From Mycobacterium sp. OTB74 (GTDB lineage: Bacteria > Actinomycetota > Actinomycetes > Mycobacteriales > Mycobacteriaceae), in NCBI RefSeq assembly GCF_029892685.1, contig NZ_JARXVD010000007.1, positions 157,390 to 221,389 of the forward strand: a stretch of 64,000 nucleotides of DNA, read 5' to 3'. Below, piece after piece: positions 16,701-24,584 of this stretch; within the stretch, counting starts at the first letter, position 1; each line of letters opens with the position of its first letter. Position numbers and translations under genes: made by a program. The notes beneath the pieces were generated by a model. It had not been told where the DNA came from and made no database searches. It worked only from the letters and a program-made list of their open reading frames with translations.

Positions 16701-17904
16701 CGGTGTAGATGGGATTCATGTCCCGGGTCTGCGGCGACGGGGACGCACCGGTGCGGTCGAGTTCATCCCGCACTGCGGCGAAGAACTCCCGCGGCAGTGC
16801 GCAGACGAAGCGCGGCCAGGTGTAGCGGCTGGCCCAGTCCCGATGAATTTCGGTGACCCACTTGTTCGGCGGGGTGTAGTCAGTGCCCACCGGAAGCAAC
16901 ACATTGCGGGTCAGCGCAACCTTTTTCAGCTGCGTGAACAGCTTGTACGTCTCGGCTTCTGCGTCGGCCAGCGATGCTGCCGAGTCCATCCACCAACCAG
17001 CCGAATAGTGCGCGGGCATGTAGTGGGTGAGCAGGCCACGGCCAGACGGTGCGATCCAATCGAATTCGCTGGCGAACTGCATGCGTTCGGGGTCGCCGTC
17101 GCGGTGCATGGGCCCCCACTGGTGGTGCGGCCCGCGGGCCCATGAGCTGGACGTCAGGCCCACATCCGAAGCCATTCCGGGGAACTGCGGATCATGGCCG
17201 AACACGTCCAACTGCCATGCCGTTTCCGGATCAGCACCCATGATGTCACGCTGGAAACCGATGCCGTGCACAAAGTTCCGGATGGCGGTCTCCGGGCTGG
17301 TCAGGTTGGTGTTGGGCTCGTTGTAGGTCCCGCCCATGATCTCGAGCCGCCCCTGATCGAGCAGCTCCCGCAGCGACGCGCGTTGTTCGGGATGGGTGTC
17401 CCAGTATGGCTTGAGGTAGTCGACCTCGGCCAATACGAATTTGTATTCCGGTTCCCGCCTTGCCATTTCGAGGTGCGCGGTGACCAGGTCGAAGCCGTTG
17501 GTCTGCCGGCACCGGCCTGGCGGATTCTCGGTCCAGACACTGGTGTAGGCAGCCTGGGTGTTCCACCACACCGGGTCGTAATGGAAGTGGCTGACCATGT
17601 ACATGGTCCAGCCCGGCTCTGCGACGGCGAAGTCGAACGGCACCTGGGCCCCGCCCACCTGCAGCTGCGCCGCCCGGACCTGGCCAGGCACCGGGTCGGT
17701 GACGGTTACGGGAATTTCGACGCTGCCATTGCCCGGCCCGGCCTCCGCCTGGCCGGTCAGGCCGTCGCCGCGGACGCGCAGCTGCGTCGGTTCGGTACAG
17801 CCGGTGTAGTCGACTCGGACGATCTGGACCGGCTGATCGACCGGCCCGACGAACAATTCGGTGGCAACCACCGCCGTTATCTGCAGGGATCGTCCCTTCG
17901 ACAC
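13711..17904 (-). CDS. GH38 alpha-mannosidase, very large
   Basis: A 1397-residue glycoside hydrolase family 38 enzyme starting with GTG at 17904 (MSKGRSLQITAVV), with AGGA just upstream. The zinc-binding HFHYDPVWW motif lies at residues 106-114 and the nucleophile Asp233 in WQLDVFGHD. A long beta-rich C-terminal half follows, ending in Ig-like sheets (DVCVVTVGDPAPG, IRIAGAGSLIYTQAVSVTVR). No signal peptide is seen, so it is probably cytoplasmic. It is the positional match of Rv0648, which is about 180 residues shorter. It is expected to trim alpha-mannosides such as mannan or manno-oligosaccharides. It is followed by the FabD2-type and ROK kinase genes, probably one transcription unit. Confidence 0.9.
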   Translation of the reverse strand: MSKGRSLQITAVVATELFVGPVDQPVQIVRVDYTGCTEPTQLRVRGDGLTGQAEAGPGNGSVEIPVTVTDPVPGQVRAAQLQVGGAQVPFDFAVAEPGWTMYMVSHFHYDPVWWNTQAAYTSVWTENPPGRCRQTNGFDLVTAHLEMARREPEYKFVLAEVDYLKPYWDTHPEQRASLRELLDQGRLEIMGGTYNEPNTNLTSPETAIRNFVHGIGFQRDIMGADPETAWQLDVFGHDPQFPGMASDVGLTSSSWARGPHHQWGPMHRDGDPERMQFASEFDWIAPSGRGLLTHYMPAHYSAGWWMDSAASLADAEAETYKLFTQLKKVALTRNVLLPVGTDYTPPNKWVTEIHRDWASRYTWPRFVCALPREFFAAVRDELDRTGASPSPQTRDMNPIYTGKDVSYIDTKQANRAAENAVLEAERFAVFAGLLTGATYPQATLAKAWVQLAYGAHHDAITGSESDQVYLDLLTGWREAWELGRTARDNALALLSRAVDGDVVVWNPLAHNRTDVVTVYLDQPLQGAVHDSGGTPVPVLSEHGGRTVSWLAQDVPPLGWRAYRIDGEAVADTWRPVPGNVIATETHCCTVDPARGGAVSSLRRGGVELIVEGQVGNELAVYDEYSAHPTENEGPWHLLPKGPVVGSADQPAQSVHAYRSALGERIVVTGRIGEVLSYTQTITLWHGVDRVDCRTVVDEFTGSDHLLRLRWPCPIPGAMPISEVGDAVIGRGFGLLHQGHSHTAVDTAHHPYTLDNPAYGWFGLSSAVQVHVRDAHGEGVRAISVAEVVAPDGSASTRDLMVALVRAGVTATSSTADHPRYGDLAVDSNLPDARIALGGPDENPFTAAVLDAAGRAYRADVLRQLEAGQARVWVPADADLIQRWVPGADLRAVRALPVLIVAGLEAVADLIDDLADARIAVVQDAPAEVGPFESRTVAVFNSGIPGFAVEPDGVLHTSLMRSCTGWPSGTWIDPPRRTAPDGSNFQLQHWTHTFDYAVAAGDGDWRASSMPGRSAEFGHPLIGVHTDHPAVAGGLPCIGSLLGVEPATEVSLGALKATGNPIAAGSRAPVDPRAGITLRLVQTSGRPTDVRITSGIRHLDEPERLDLLERPSATDDGLTLHGYEIATVRARLDLPHVLNGDHTTLAPDAEVAQPVYARYWLHNRGPAPLGGLPAVAYLHPQNLVGEAGSQIKLRLTAASDCTDLALNGRIRVLGPDGWSVVPDELPFMLPPGSYLETEVQLEIPAGTPAGRYPVRGELAITGGARHGQVPASWRQMVEDVCVVTVGDPAPGTAQLLKLVAEPEPVEVAAGDSAFLSVTVGTEAGADLSIEAHLLSPWGTWEWLGPRVIGAELPARGTVALDFDVAPPPWTAPGRWWALIRIAGAGSLIYTQAVSVTVR

Positions 17905-17929
17905 TCCTGCACCCTACGACGCGGCACAG

Positions 17930-18892
17930 CTAGTCGGGCGGCATTGCGCCGCCGAGTCGTTGGGCAACCGAACGTAATGCGACCTGCACCTCGACGGGTT
18001 CGAGCACCTCGAAGCGCGGGCCCGCCATCGCCAGCCACAGCACCAGCCGCTCCGGATCATCGGCCCCAGTCGTGACGATGCACCGGTCCGGCCCGTCAGC
18101 TTCGACGTGCACCGCTGCTGAGGAAAATGACTGGGCGACAACACTTTCCGAAGCGTGGAAACGTACCCGCGCGACGTGCCGGTACGGCAGAGCCGAGATG
18201 GCCCGTCGCACATACTCCGCTGCATCGGGTGCATCGCGCGGGACGAACCTGCCGCCGGTCGCAACCACCTCGGCCATCCGGTCCAGGCGCAGGGTGCGCC
18301 AGTCCCGCCGGTCTCGGTCGAAGGCCATCAGGTACCAGCGGCGACCAGTAGTGACCAGCTGGTACGGCTCGATGCGACGGCGGGTGACATTGCCAGACCG
18401 GTCGGTGTAACCGAGGCCGACGTGCTCGTGGTCGCGACAGGCCCGCGCCAATGTCATCAGCACGTCAGGCGAAACGATCTCGTCGGGCCTGCCGGCCGGC
18501 TGCAGGGTCACGGTCGCGCCGTGCACCGCGGCCACCTGCGCCCGCAGGCGTGCCGGCATCACCTGGTCGAGCTTGGACAACGCACGCAGTGCGGACTCCC
18601 CAACGCCCGCGACGCTGCCTCCGGCTGCGAGGCGCAGACACACCGCCATCGCCACAGCCTCGTCCGGGTCAAGCAGTAGCGGCGGCAGCGCGGCCCCCGC
18701 GCCCAGTTGATAGCCGCCGTCGCTCCCCTTGCTGGCGTGCACCGGGTAGCCAAGGGCACGCAACCGCTCGATGTCCCGACGCACGCTGCGGTCGGTGACG
18801 CCCAGTCGCTGCGCCAATTCTGCGCCTGTCCAGACCCGCCGCGACTGCAGAAGTCCCAGCAGTTGCAGCACCCGGCTCGCGGTTTCGGACAT
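17930..18892 (-). CDS. WYL-domain transcriptional regulator (DeoR-type HTH)
   Basis: A 320-residue regulator. The N-terminal winged helix-turn-helix (about residues 5-60) reads SRVLQLLGLLQSRRVW then TGAELAQRLGVTDRSVRRDI and LRALGYPV. A linker (PPLLLDPDEAVAMAVCLRLA) follows, and then a WYL domain with PYQLVTTGRRWYLMAFDRDR at about 175-195. WYL proteins sense ligands, often nucleic acids or nucleotides. It is divergent from the DinB gene pair with only 62 bases between. That gap holds a perfect inverted repeat suited to control both directions. Autoregulation and control of the DinB genes are inferred. Confidence 0.9.
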   Translation of the reverse strand: MSETASRVLQLLGLLQSRRVWTGAELAQRLGVTDRSVRRDIERLRALGYPVHASKGSDGGYQLGAGAALPPLLLDPDEAVAMAVCLRLAAGGSVAGVGESALRALSKLDQVMPARLRAQVAAVHGATVTLQPAGRPDEIVSPDVLMTLARACRDHEHVGLGYTDRSGNVTRRRIEPYQLVTTGRRWYLMAFDRDRRDWRTLRLDRMAEVVATGGRFVPRDAPDAAEYVRRAISALPYRHVARVRFHASESVVAQSFSSAAVHVEADGPDRCIVTTGADDPERLVLWLAMAGPRFEVLEPVEVQVALRSVAQRLGGAMPPD

Positions 18893-18913
18893 GCCAACTA
18901 TTGTTCCGCACCC

Positions 18914-18934
18914 TTAGGACACAAACTGTCCTAA
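18914..18934. promoter_or_regulatory. Palindromic operator between WYL regulator and DinB genes
   Basis: A perfect inverted repeat, TTAGGACA-CAAAC-TGTCCTAA, with 8-base arms and a 5-base spacer. It lies in the 62-base divergent promoter region, 22 bases from the WYL start and 21 from the DinB start. It is the likely binding site of the WYL regulator. Confidence 0.7.
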
Positions 18935-18954
18935 ATCGATGAAAGGCTTCTCCC

Positions 18955-19473
18955 ATGACCACCGAACTGGGCGACCAACTCGAATGGCATTGGCAACATC
19001 AACTACGACCACGGCTCAACGGACTCACCGATGACGAGTACTTCTGGCAGCCGGTACCCAACTGCTGGACCGTCCACCCGGACGGATCGATCGACTTCGC
19101 TTATCCCCCACCAGCTCCCGAGCCGTTCACCACCATCGCCTGGCGGTTGGCACACGTCATCGTCGGGGTACTGGCCATGCGCAACCATTCACACTTCGGC
19201 GGCCCGCCGGCCGACTACCAATCCTGGCCATCCGCCACTGACGCCGACACCGCGTTGCGGCAGCTCGATGATGCCTACGCGGACTGGATTGTTGGGGTCC
19301 GGGGATTGGACGCCGCCGCGCTGGCGCGACCGTGCGGACCGGCCGAAGGCCCCTACGCCGACCTGTCGATGGCCACCCTGGTCTTGCACATCAACCGCGA
19401 AGTGATCCACCACGGAGCCGAGATTGCCTGCATCCGTGACCTGTACGTCCACACCAAACCGAAGGAGAACTGA
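18955..19473 (+). CDS. DinB-fold protein (DinB_2/MDMPI-like)
   Basis: A 172-residue four-helix-bundle protein of the DinB superfamily. The metal-site histidines are visible in three places typical of the fold: HWQHQLRPRL near residue 12-16, WRLAHVIVGVLAMRNH in the middle and HINREVIHHGAEIACIRDLY at the end. Members often act as mycothiol- or bacillithiol-dependent transferases, but the substrate here is unknown. It also contains the phrase NCWTVHPDGSIDFAYPPPAPEPFTT typical of actinobacterial members. It is two bases upstream of a second DinB gene and divergent from the WYL regulator. Cytosolic; no signal peptide. Confidence 0.85.
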   Translation: MTTELGDQLEWHWQHQLRPRLNGLTDDEYFWQPVPNCWTVHPDGSIDFAYPPPAPEPFTTIAWRLAHVIVGVLAMRNHSHFGGPPADYQSWPSATDADTALRQLDDAYADWIVGVRGLDAAALARPCGPAEGPYADLSMATLVLHINREVIHHGAEIACIRDLYVHTKPKEN

Positions 19474-19475
19474 CC

Positions 19476-20075
19476 ATGCCCGGACTACCGCTGCCCGCCA
19501 CCAACGAGCGCCAATCGCTACTCAATTTCCTGGCCTACCAACAGGACTCGTTCTATGCCGTGGCGTACGGACTCGCCGATACGCAGGCCCGCCGCACACC
19601 CTCGGTCAGCGCGCTGTCGATCGGCGGCCTGATCAAGCACGTCACTGGGGTTCAACGAGGCTGGACGGCCCGCGTGACCGCGGCGCCGGACTTCCCCGCT
19701 CCCGACTCCCGCCCGATGGCCGAGATCATCGCCGAGCACGCCGACCAGCACGTGATGCGTGACGACGAAAGCCTCGAAACTCTGTTGGCGGCGCTGCGGG
19801 TGCAGAACGCCGCCACGCTGGACGCATTCGCCGAAGCCGATCTGGACCTCCCGGTTCCGGTTCCCCACGAGGTGCCGTGGTTCCCGGCTGACGTCGATCA
19901 CTGGTCCGTGCGCTGGGTGGCCATGCACCTGGTCGAGGAGTTGTCCCGACATGCCGGGCACGCCGACATCATTCGCGAATCGATCGACGGCGCAACCATG
20001 TACGAGCTGATGGCCGCGGCCGAGCACTGGCCGGAGAACGAGTGGATCAAGCGCTGGCGGCCCGCCGCGTCGTAG
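19476..20075 (+). CDS. DinB-fold protein (DUF664 type)
   Basis: A 199-residue DinB-superfamily protein, translationally linked to the previous gene (stop TGA, then CC, then ATG). The first metal His lies in GGLIKHVTGVQRGWTARV. The C-terminal block MHLVEELSRHAGHADIIRESIDGA is the hallmark of the DUF664 branch. It may be a thiol-dependent transferase or isomerase, but no substrate can be assigned. Two paralogous DinB proteins in tandem might form a heteromer or act in sequence; this is inference. Regulation is probably shared with the upstream DinB gene through the 18914-18934 palindrome. Confidence 0.85.
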   Translation: MPGLPLPATNERQSLLNFLAYQQDSFYAVAYGLADTQARRTPSVSALSIGGLIKHVTGVQRGWTARVTAAPDFPAPDSRPMAEIIAEHADQHVMRDDESLETLLAALRVQNAATLDAFAEADLDLPVPVPHEVPWFPADVDHWSVRWVAMHLVEELSRHAGHADIIRESIDGATMYELMAAAEHWPENEWIKRWRPAAS

Positions 20076-20138
20076 GTCGGCGACGAGGTCGACGAAATGT
20101 TGGCTCGCCGCGACCCCGGAGCAGCCATTTCGTCGGCT

Positions 20139-20282
20139 TCAGCGGCGGATGACAGTCAGCGCGTAGTCGACGACCTGGCACCGCACACCGAGCCCGAATA
20201 CGTGCTCGGCAGCGACCCGATCCGCAGCCGCGCAGAGATCGAACACGACTTCGCTCCGGTATGAGATCGCATAGCGACACAT
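20139..20282 (-). CDS. Possible small conserved protein, 47 residues
   Basis: A short minus-strand frame in the otherwise empty gap between the DinB gene and ubiB. It starts at the ATG at 20282 (MCRYAISYRSEVVFDL) and ends VDYALTVIRR. Its sequence is balanced and protein-like, with a helix of pattern LCAAADRVAAEHV and two Cys, unlike the Arg/Pro-rich noise of shadow frames. No ribosome-binding site is obvious and I recognise no family. It could be a real small gene, or the 3' end of a decayed one. It lies antisense to nothing and divergent from ubiB. Confidence 0.35.
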   Translation of the reverse strand: MCRYAISYRSEVVFDLCAAADRVAAEHVFGLGVRCQVVDYALTVIRR

Positions 20283-20336
20283 GTGACGGCAGACACACAT
20301 TTTTGGCGGTACCCACGGTTTTGAGACACTGCATTG

Positions 20337-21716
20337 ATGAGTACTCCGCGGAAACCTCCCCACCGCGAAGGTGCCCGGCTGGATCGCGTGCCGTTGCCGG
20401 TTGAGGCGGCACGCATCGGCGCCACCGGTTGGCAGCTCACCCGCACCGGACTGCGCGTGGTGACGAACATCTTCGGCGGCGGTTCGCTGCAGCAGAAGGT
20501 TCTCAAGCAGATGCCGCAGGCCTTCGCAGACCTGGGCCCCACCTACGTCAAATTCGGACAGATCATCGCGTCCAGCCCCGGAGCCTTCGGTGAACCCATG
20601 TCCCGCGAGTTCCGCAGCCTGCTGGACCGGGTCCCGCCCGCCGACAAGGCCGAAGTGCACCAACTGTTGCGCGAAGAACTCGGCGGCAACCCGTCCGACT
20701 TGTTCCAGACTTTCGACGACGAACCGTTCGCCTCTGCCTCGATCGCCCAGGTGCACTACGCAACGCTGCACAGCGGCGAAGAGGTCGTAGTCAAGATCCA
20801 GCGGCCGGGCATCCGCCAGCGAGTGGCGGCCGATCTACAGATTCTCAAACGCGGCGCGCAGGTGGCCGAACTGGCCAAGCTGGGTCAGCGGCTCTCCGCC
20901 CAGGATGTGGTTGCCGACTTCGCCGACAACCTCGCCGAGGAGCTGGACTTCCGGCTTGAGGCGCAGTCAATGGACGCCTGGGTTGCACACATGCACGCCT
21001 CGCCGTTGGGCCAGGGCATCCGGGTCCCACAGGTGTACTGGGACCTGACCAGCGAGCGGGTGCTGACCATGGAACGCATCCAGGGCATCCGCATCGATGA
21101 CGCCCCCGCCATCCGCAAGGCCGGCTTCAACGGCGAAGAGCTGGTCAAGGCACTGCTATTCAGCCTGTTCGAGGGCGGCCTGCGTCACGGCCTGTTCCAC
21201 GGCGACCTGCACGCCGGCAATCTGAACGTCGATGAGAACGGCAAGATCGTGTTCTTCGACTTCGGCATCATGGGACGGATCGACCCGCGCACCCGCTGGC
21301 TGCTCCGCGAGCTGATCTACGCGCTGCTGGTCACCAAGGACCACGCAGCCGCGGGCAAGATCGTCGTGCTGATGGGTGCGGTCGGTACCGTCAAGCCCGA
21401 AGGCCAGGCCGCTAAGGACCTGGAAGCGTTCGCCACACCGCTGACCATGACATCCCTCGGCGACATGTCGTACGCCGATATCGGCCGGCAGTTGTCAGCC
21501 CTGGCCGAGGCCTATGACGTCAAGCTGCCCCGCGAACTGGTGCTGATCGGCAAGCAGTTCCTATACGTCGAGCGGTACATGAAGCTGCTGGCACCCAAGT
21601 GGCAGATGATGAACGACCCGCAGTTGACCGGCTACTTCGCCAACTTCATGGTCGACATCAGCCGGGAACACAAGGACACCGGCGAAGATCAGCCGATCCC
21701 CGATCCGGCCAACTGA
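20337..21716 (+). CDS. ABC1/UbiB-family atypical protein kinase
   Basis: A 459-residue ABC1/ADCK/UbiB protein starting at the ATG at 20337. It has the family KxGQ motif (YVKFGQIIASSPG), an alanine-rich loop (ASIAQVHYATL) replacing the classical Gly-rich loop, the invariant Lys in VVKIQRPG, the catalytic HGDLHAGN (His288) and DFG (Asp308). Such proteins are ATPases or kinases that support quinone or lipid metabolism. Mycobacteria use menaquinone, so a ubiquinone role is not implied. Orthologue by order of Rv0647c. It is followed 22 bases on by a LipG-like hydrolase, as in M. tuberculosis, suggesting a shared lipid-related transcript. Confidence 0.93.
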   Translation: MSTPRKPPHREGARLDRVPLPVEAARIGATGWQLTRTGLRVVTNIFGGGSLQQKVLKQMPQAFADLGPTYVKFGQIIASSPGAFGEPMSREFRSLLDRVPPADKAEVHQLLREELGGNPSDLFQTFDDEPFASASIAQVHYATLHSGEEVVVKIQRPGIRQRVAADLQILKRGAQVAELAKLGQRLSAQDVVADFADNLAEELDFRLEAQSMDAWVAHMHASPLGQGIRVPQVYWDLTSERVLTMERIQGIRIDDAPAIRKAGFNGEELVKALLFSLFEGGLRHGLFHGDLHAGNLNVDENGKIVFFDFGIMGRIDPRTRWLLRELIYALLVTKDHAAAGKIVVLMGAVGTVKPEGQAAKDLEAFATPLTMTSLGDMSYADIGRQLSALAEAYDVKLPRELVLIGKQFLYVERYMKLLAPKWQMMNDPQLTGYFANFMVDISREHKDTGEDQPIPDPAN

Positions 21717-21738
21717 GCACAAGAGACAACGAGAAGGC

Positions 21739-22665
21739 ATGCAACCCGAACGTGAAACCGAACCGGTGGTGCGCACCGGCTTCGCGAAATCCGGTGATCT
21801 GGATATCGCCTACGAGGACATGGGCAACCCTGACGACCCCTCAGTGCTGCTGATCATGGGACTCGGCGCACAACTTCTGCTGTGGCGCAAGGGGTTCTGC
21901 GACAGGCTGGTCAGCAAGGGCTACCGAGTCATCCGGTTCGACAACCGCGACGTCGGACTGTCCACCAAGCTGGATGGCCGGCACGCGTCGTCGCCCTTGC
22001 TGCCGCGGATGGTGCGCTCGTTCTTCGGGCTGCCCAGCCAGGCGGTATACACACTGGAAAACATGGCCGATGACGCCGCGGCGCTGCTCGATCACCTCAA
22101 TATCGACCAGGCACACATCGTCGGCGGCTCGATGGGCGGCATGATCGCGCAGGTCTTCGCGGCGCGCTACCAGCAGCGCACCAAGACACTCGGGGTCGTC
22201 TTCTCCAGCAATAACCGCGCGCTGCTGCCGCCGCCGGGGCCCAAACAACTCAAGGCGATCACCACCCGTCCCCAGGACACCTCCCGCGAGGGCATCATCG
22301 CCAATGCGGTGCGGGTGGGCGAGATCATCGGTAGCCCGGGATACCCGACGCCGACCGAACAGGCCGAAGCCGACGCCGCCGAAAGCTATGAGCGGTCCTA
22401 CTACCCCATCGGCGTCGCCCGGCATTTCGGCGCCATCCTGGGCAGCGGCAGCCTGCGGAAATATGACCGGCTGATCACCGTGCCGACCGTTGTCATCCAT
22501 GGGCGCGCCGACAAACTGATGCGCCCGACCGGTGGCCGCGCCATAGCCAGTGCCATTCGCCGGGCTCGGTTGGTGTTATTTGACGGCATGGGCCACGATC
22601 TGCCCGAGCCGTTGTGGGACGGCATCGCCGCCGAACTGGCAACCACATTCGCCGAAGTTCAGTAA
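21739..22665 (+). CDS. lipG: Alpha/beta hydrolase, LipG-like
   Basis: A 308-residue alpha/beta hydrolase. The nucleophile elbow is GGSMGG (Ser in HIVGGSMGGMIAQVFA), the oxyanion region is LLIMGLGAQLLLW, the acid is in VIHGRADKLM and the catalytic His is in FDGMGHDLPE. The FDNRDVGLS motif is typical of the RdmC/LipG branch of esterases. M. tuberculosis LipG (Rv0646c), in the same position, has thioesterase/phospholipase activity. No signal peptide, so cytoplasmic or membrane-peripheral. It follows ubiB by 22 bases and precedes the mycolate methyltransferase, linking it to lipid or mycolate metabolism by context. Confidence 0.88.
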   Translation: MQPERETEPVVRTGFAKSGDLDIAYEDMGNPDDPSVLLIMGLGAQLLLWRKGFCDRLVSKGYRVIRFDNRDVGLSTKLDGRHASSPLLPRMVRSFFGLPSQAVYTLENMADDAAALLDHLNIDQAHIVGGSMGGMIAQVFAARYQQRTKTLGVVFSSNNRALLPPPGPKQLKAITTRPQDTSREGIIANAVRVGEIIGSPGYPTPTEQAEADAAESYERSYYPIGVARHFGAILGSGSLRKYDRLITVPTVVIHGRADKLMRPTGGRAIASAIRRARLVLFDGMGHDLPEPLWDGIAAELATTFAEVQ

Positions 22666-22866
22666 TCATCCAACTTCTGGTTAGCTTCTCGACGAAGCGC
22701 GCTAACCTACGCGTGGTCGGTCCCAATGGGATTACCACGCGGGTCCACTGCAAATTGCCTGTGGGGGCCGCGTGTCTTCAGCGCCCGGCCAGGTAGTGTG
22801 CGGGCAGAATTAAGTGCTAGTGATGACCGTCGCGGTCGCCATAGGGAAGGCCTAGCGGGTACGGAT

Positions 22867-23760
22867 ATGTCTGAAAACACAGCGAACACCAAAGATATGC
22901 GACCGCATTTCGAGGACATCCAGGCTCATTACGACCTGTCGGATGATTTCTTCGGGCTGTTCCAGGACGCCACTCGTAAGTACAGCTGCGCGTACTTCAC
23001 CGGCCCGTTCGTCTCGATGGAGACCGCCCAGATTGCCAACGTCGACCAGCATCTCGAAAGCCTTGATCTGAGGCCCGGGATGACGCTGCTCGAGATCGGC
23101 TGCGGCTGGGGCCTCACCATGCAGCGGGCCATGGAGAAGTACGACGTCAACGTCATCGGCCTCACCTTGAGCAAGAACCAGCAGGCGTTCTGCACCCAAC
23201 TGCTGGACGGCTTGGAATCCGACCGGTCGCATCGCGTGCTGCTGCACGGCTGGGAGGAATTCCACGAGCCAGTGGACCGGATCGTGTCGATCGAGGCGTT
23301 CGAACACTTCGGCTTCGAGCGCTACGACGACTTCTTCAAGAACTGCTACGACATCCTGCCCGCTGACGGCCGCATGACCATCCAGAGCAGCGTCAGCTAC
23401 CACCCCATGGACATGGCAGCGCGGGGCAAGAAACTCACGTTCGAATTGGCGCGGTTCATCAAGTTCATGGCCACCGATATCTTCCCCGGCGGCCGGCTGC
23501 CCACCACGCAGATGATGGTGGACCACGGCGAGACGGCCGGCTTCGGCGTCCCAGACGTGACGTCGCTGCGCAACCACTACATCAAGACCCTCGGGGTGTG
23601 GGCGGCCAACCTGGAGCACAACAAGGACAAGGCCATCGAAATCTCCGGCGAGGTGAACTACGACCGGTACATGCGTTACCTGACCGGTTGCCAGTACTAC
23701 TTCCTGGACGAAATCCTCGACGTCAGCCTGGTCACCTACGCCAAGCCAGCCGCAGCCTGA
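22867..23760 (+). CDS. Mycolic acid cyclopropane/methoxy synthase-type methyltransferase
   Basis: A 297-residue SAM-dependent methyltransferase of the CmaA/MmaA family, starting at the ATG at 22867. Visible are [21 protein letters not shown], the SAM loop EIGCGWG (76-82), the active-site block [17 protein letters not shown], and the C-terminal [21 protein letters not shown] with the bicarbonate-site region. These enzymes add methyl, cyclopropane or hydroxy groups to meromycolate double bonds on ACP. M. tuberculosis has four tandem copies (mmaA1-4) at this place. Here there is only one, so the product type (cis or trans cyclopropane, or hydroxy/methoxy) cannot be read by eye. It ends next to a bidirectional terminator. 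Confidence 0.93.
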   Translation: MSENTANTKDMRPHFEDIQAHYDLSDDFFGLFQDATRKYSCAYFTGPFVSMETAQIANVDQHLESLDLRPGMTLLEIGCGWGLTMQRAMEKYDVNVIGLTLSKNQQAFCTQLLDGLESDRSHRVLLHGWEEFHEPVDRIVSIEAFEHFGFERYDDFFKNCYDILPADGRMTIQSSVSYHPMDMAARGKKLTFELARFIKFMATDIFPGGRLPTTQMMVDHGETAGFGVPDVTSLRNHYIKTLGVWAANLEHNKDKAIEISGEVNYDRYMRYLTGCQYYFLDEILDVSLVTYAKPAAA

Positions 23761-23779
23761 GCTAATACCCCGCTGCCTG

Positions 23780-23804
23780 TGGTGGACACACCTCGTGTCC
23801 ACCA
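23780..23804. terminator. Bidirectional terminator between convergent genes
   Basis: A perfect 10-base inverted repeat, TGGTGGACAC-ACCTC-GTGTCCACCA. It fills the 47-base gap between the mycolate methyltransferase (plus) and the dipeptidase (minus). There is no long T run, but the position is decisive. Confidence 0.65.
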
Positions 23805-23807
23805 GGG

Positions 23808-24446
23808 TCAGCTGACCGGTACATCGAGGACCGGACGCGGCTCCTTGGCGCCCGGTCCGTCGAAATGCCACCACTCCCCCGAATACGGGGTTAGCCCGCC
23901 CGCCACCATGGCGTCCCGTAGCCGGGCCCGGTTGGCCTGCTGCTGCGCGGTGACACCCTCTGTGGCATAGGCCAATGCACGCGGGCTGAAGTCATCGAAG
24001 TCGGTTCCCATGTCGGCACCGGCGATGGTGACGTCGACCGACCTGCCGGCCTCGTGGCTGCGGGCAAACTCGGTGGGTTTGGCCACCCAGTTGGGATTGG
24101 GCACCGCCTGGAACATCCGCACCTGCACCTCGTGCGGTCGGTAGCAGTCCCAGAACACCAGCCGCTCGCCGTGAGCGCGCAACTTGTCGGCAGCCTTGGC
24201 CAACCCCGACACCATCGATTGGTGCACCAAGCAGCGGGCATCAGCCGGATACAACGCGACCCCGACGAAGTTGTTGGGCGTCGCATAACGCAGATCGATG
24301 ACAGCGTCAGGCACCACGGTCCGCACGTCGACCAGACCGGCGGCCTGCGCTTGCGGCGACACCGGCGGCGGCGCGGCCGACGCGGTACCGAAGTCGGTGA
24401 TCGCCCACAGGGCGCCCAGCGTCAGAGCCAGCGTTCGCACGATCAT
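23808..24446 (-). CDS. D-alanyl-D-alanine dipeptidase, VanX/DdpX type, exported
   Basis: A 212-residue zinc peptidase of family M15D. The N-terminal signal peptide (about residues 1-24, ending ASA before APPP) predicts export. Catalytic elements are Arg103 in CYRP, the zinc ligands His131 and Asp138 in SHEAGRSVDV, and Glu191 and His194 in EWWHF. It is expected to cleave D-Ala-D-Ala in cell-wall turnover. Unlike the vancomycin-resistance VanX it is secreted and there are no vanH/vanA neighbours, so a resistance role is unlikely. It stands alone, between a bidirectional terminator and the rplKA terminator. Confidence 0.9.
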   Translation of the reverse strand: MIVRTLALTLGALWAITDFGTASAAPPPVSPQAQAAGLVDVRTVVPDAVIDLRYATPNNFVGVALYPADARCLVHQSMVSGLAKAADKLRAHGERLVFWDCYRPHEVQVRMFQAVPNPNWVAKPTEFARSHEAGRSVDVTIAGADMGTDFDDFSPRALAYATEGVTAQQQANRARLRDAMVAGGLTPYSGEWWHFDGPGAKEPRPVLDVPVS

Positions 24447-24511
24447 CCTCTGACCCTATTACCCGGTGCCGAAATAGCCGGTGTCGACGGATCGGTGCCG
24501 TCCGTCAAAAC

Positions 24512-24549
24512 AAAAGAACCCCGCACGTCTGAACGTGCGGGGTTCTTTT
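24512..24549 (-). terminator. Strong terminator of rplK-rplA
   Basis: A perfect 16-base inverted repeat, AAAAGAACCCCGCACG, loop TCTGAA, CGTGCGGGGTTCTTTT. It starts 36 bases after the rplA stop and has T tails on both strands, so it can work in both directions. Confidence 0.9.
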
Positions 24550-24584
24550 CAGTCAGATTCGGCCTACGCCTCTTCGATTTCGAC

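Noticed and set aside
23808..24446. VanX-like gene as a vancomycin-resistance determinant
   Set aside because: It has a signal peptide and no vanH, vanA or two-component genes nearby; such dipeptidases are normal mycobacterial genes.
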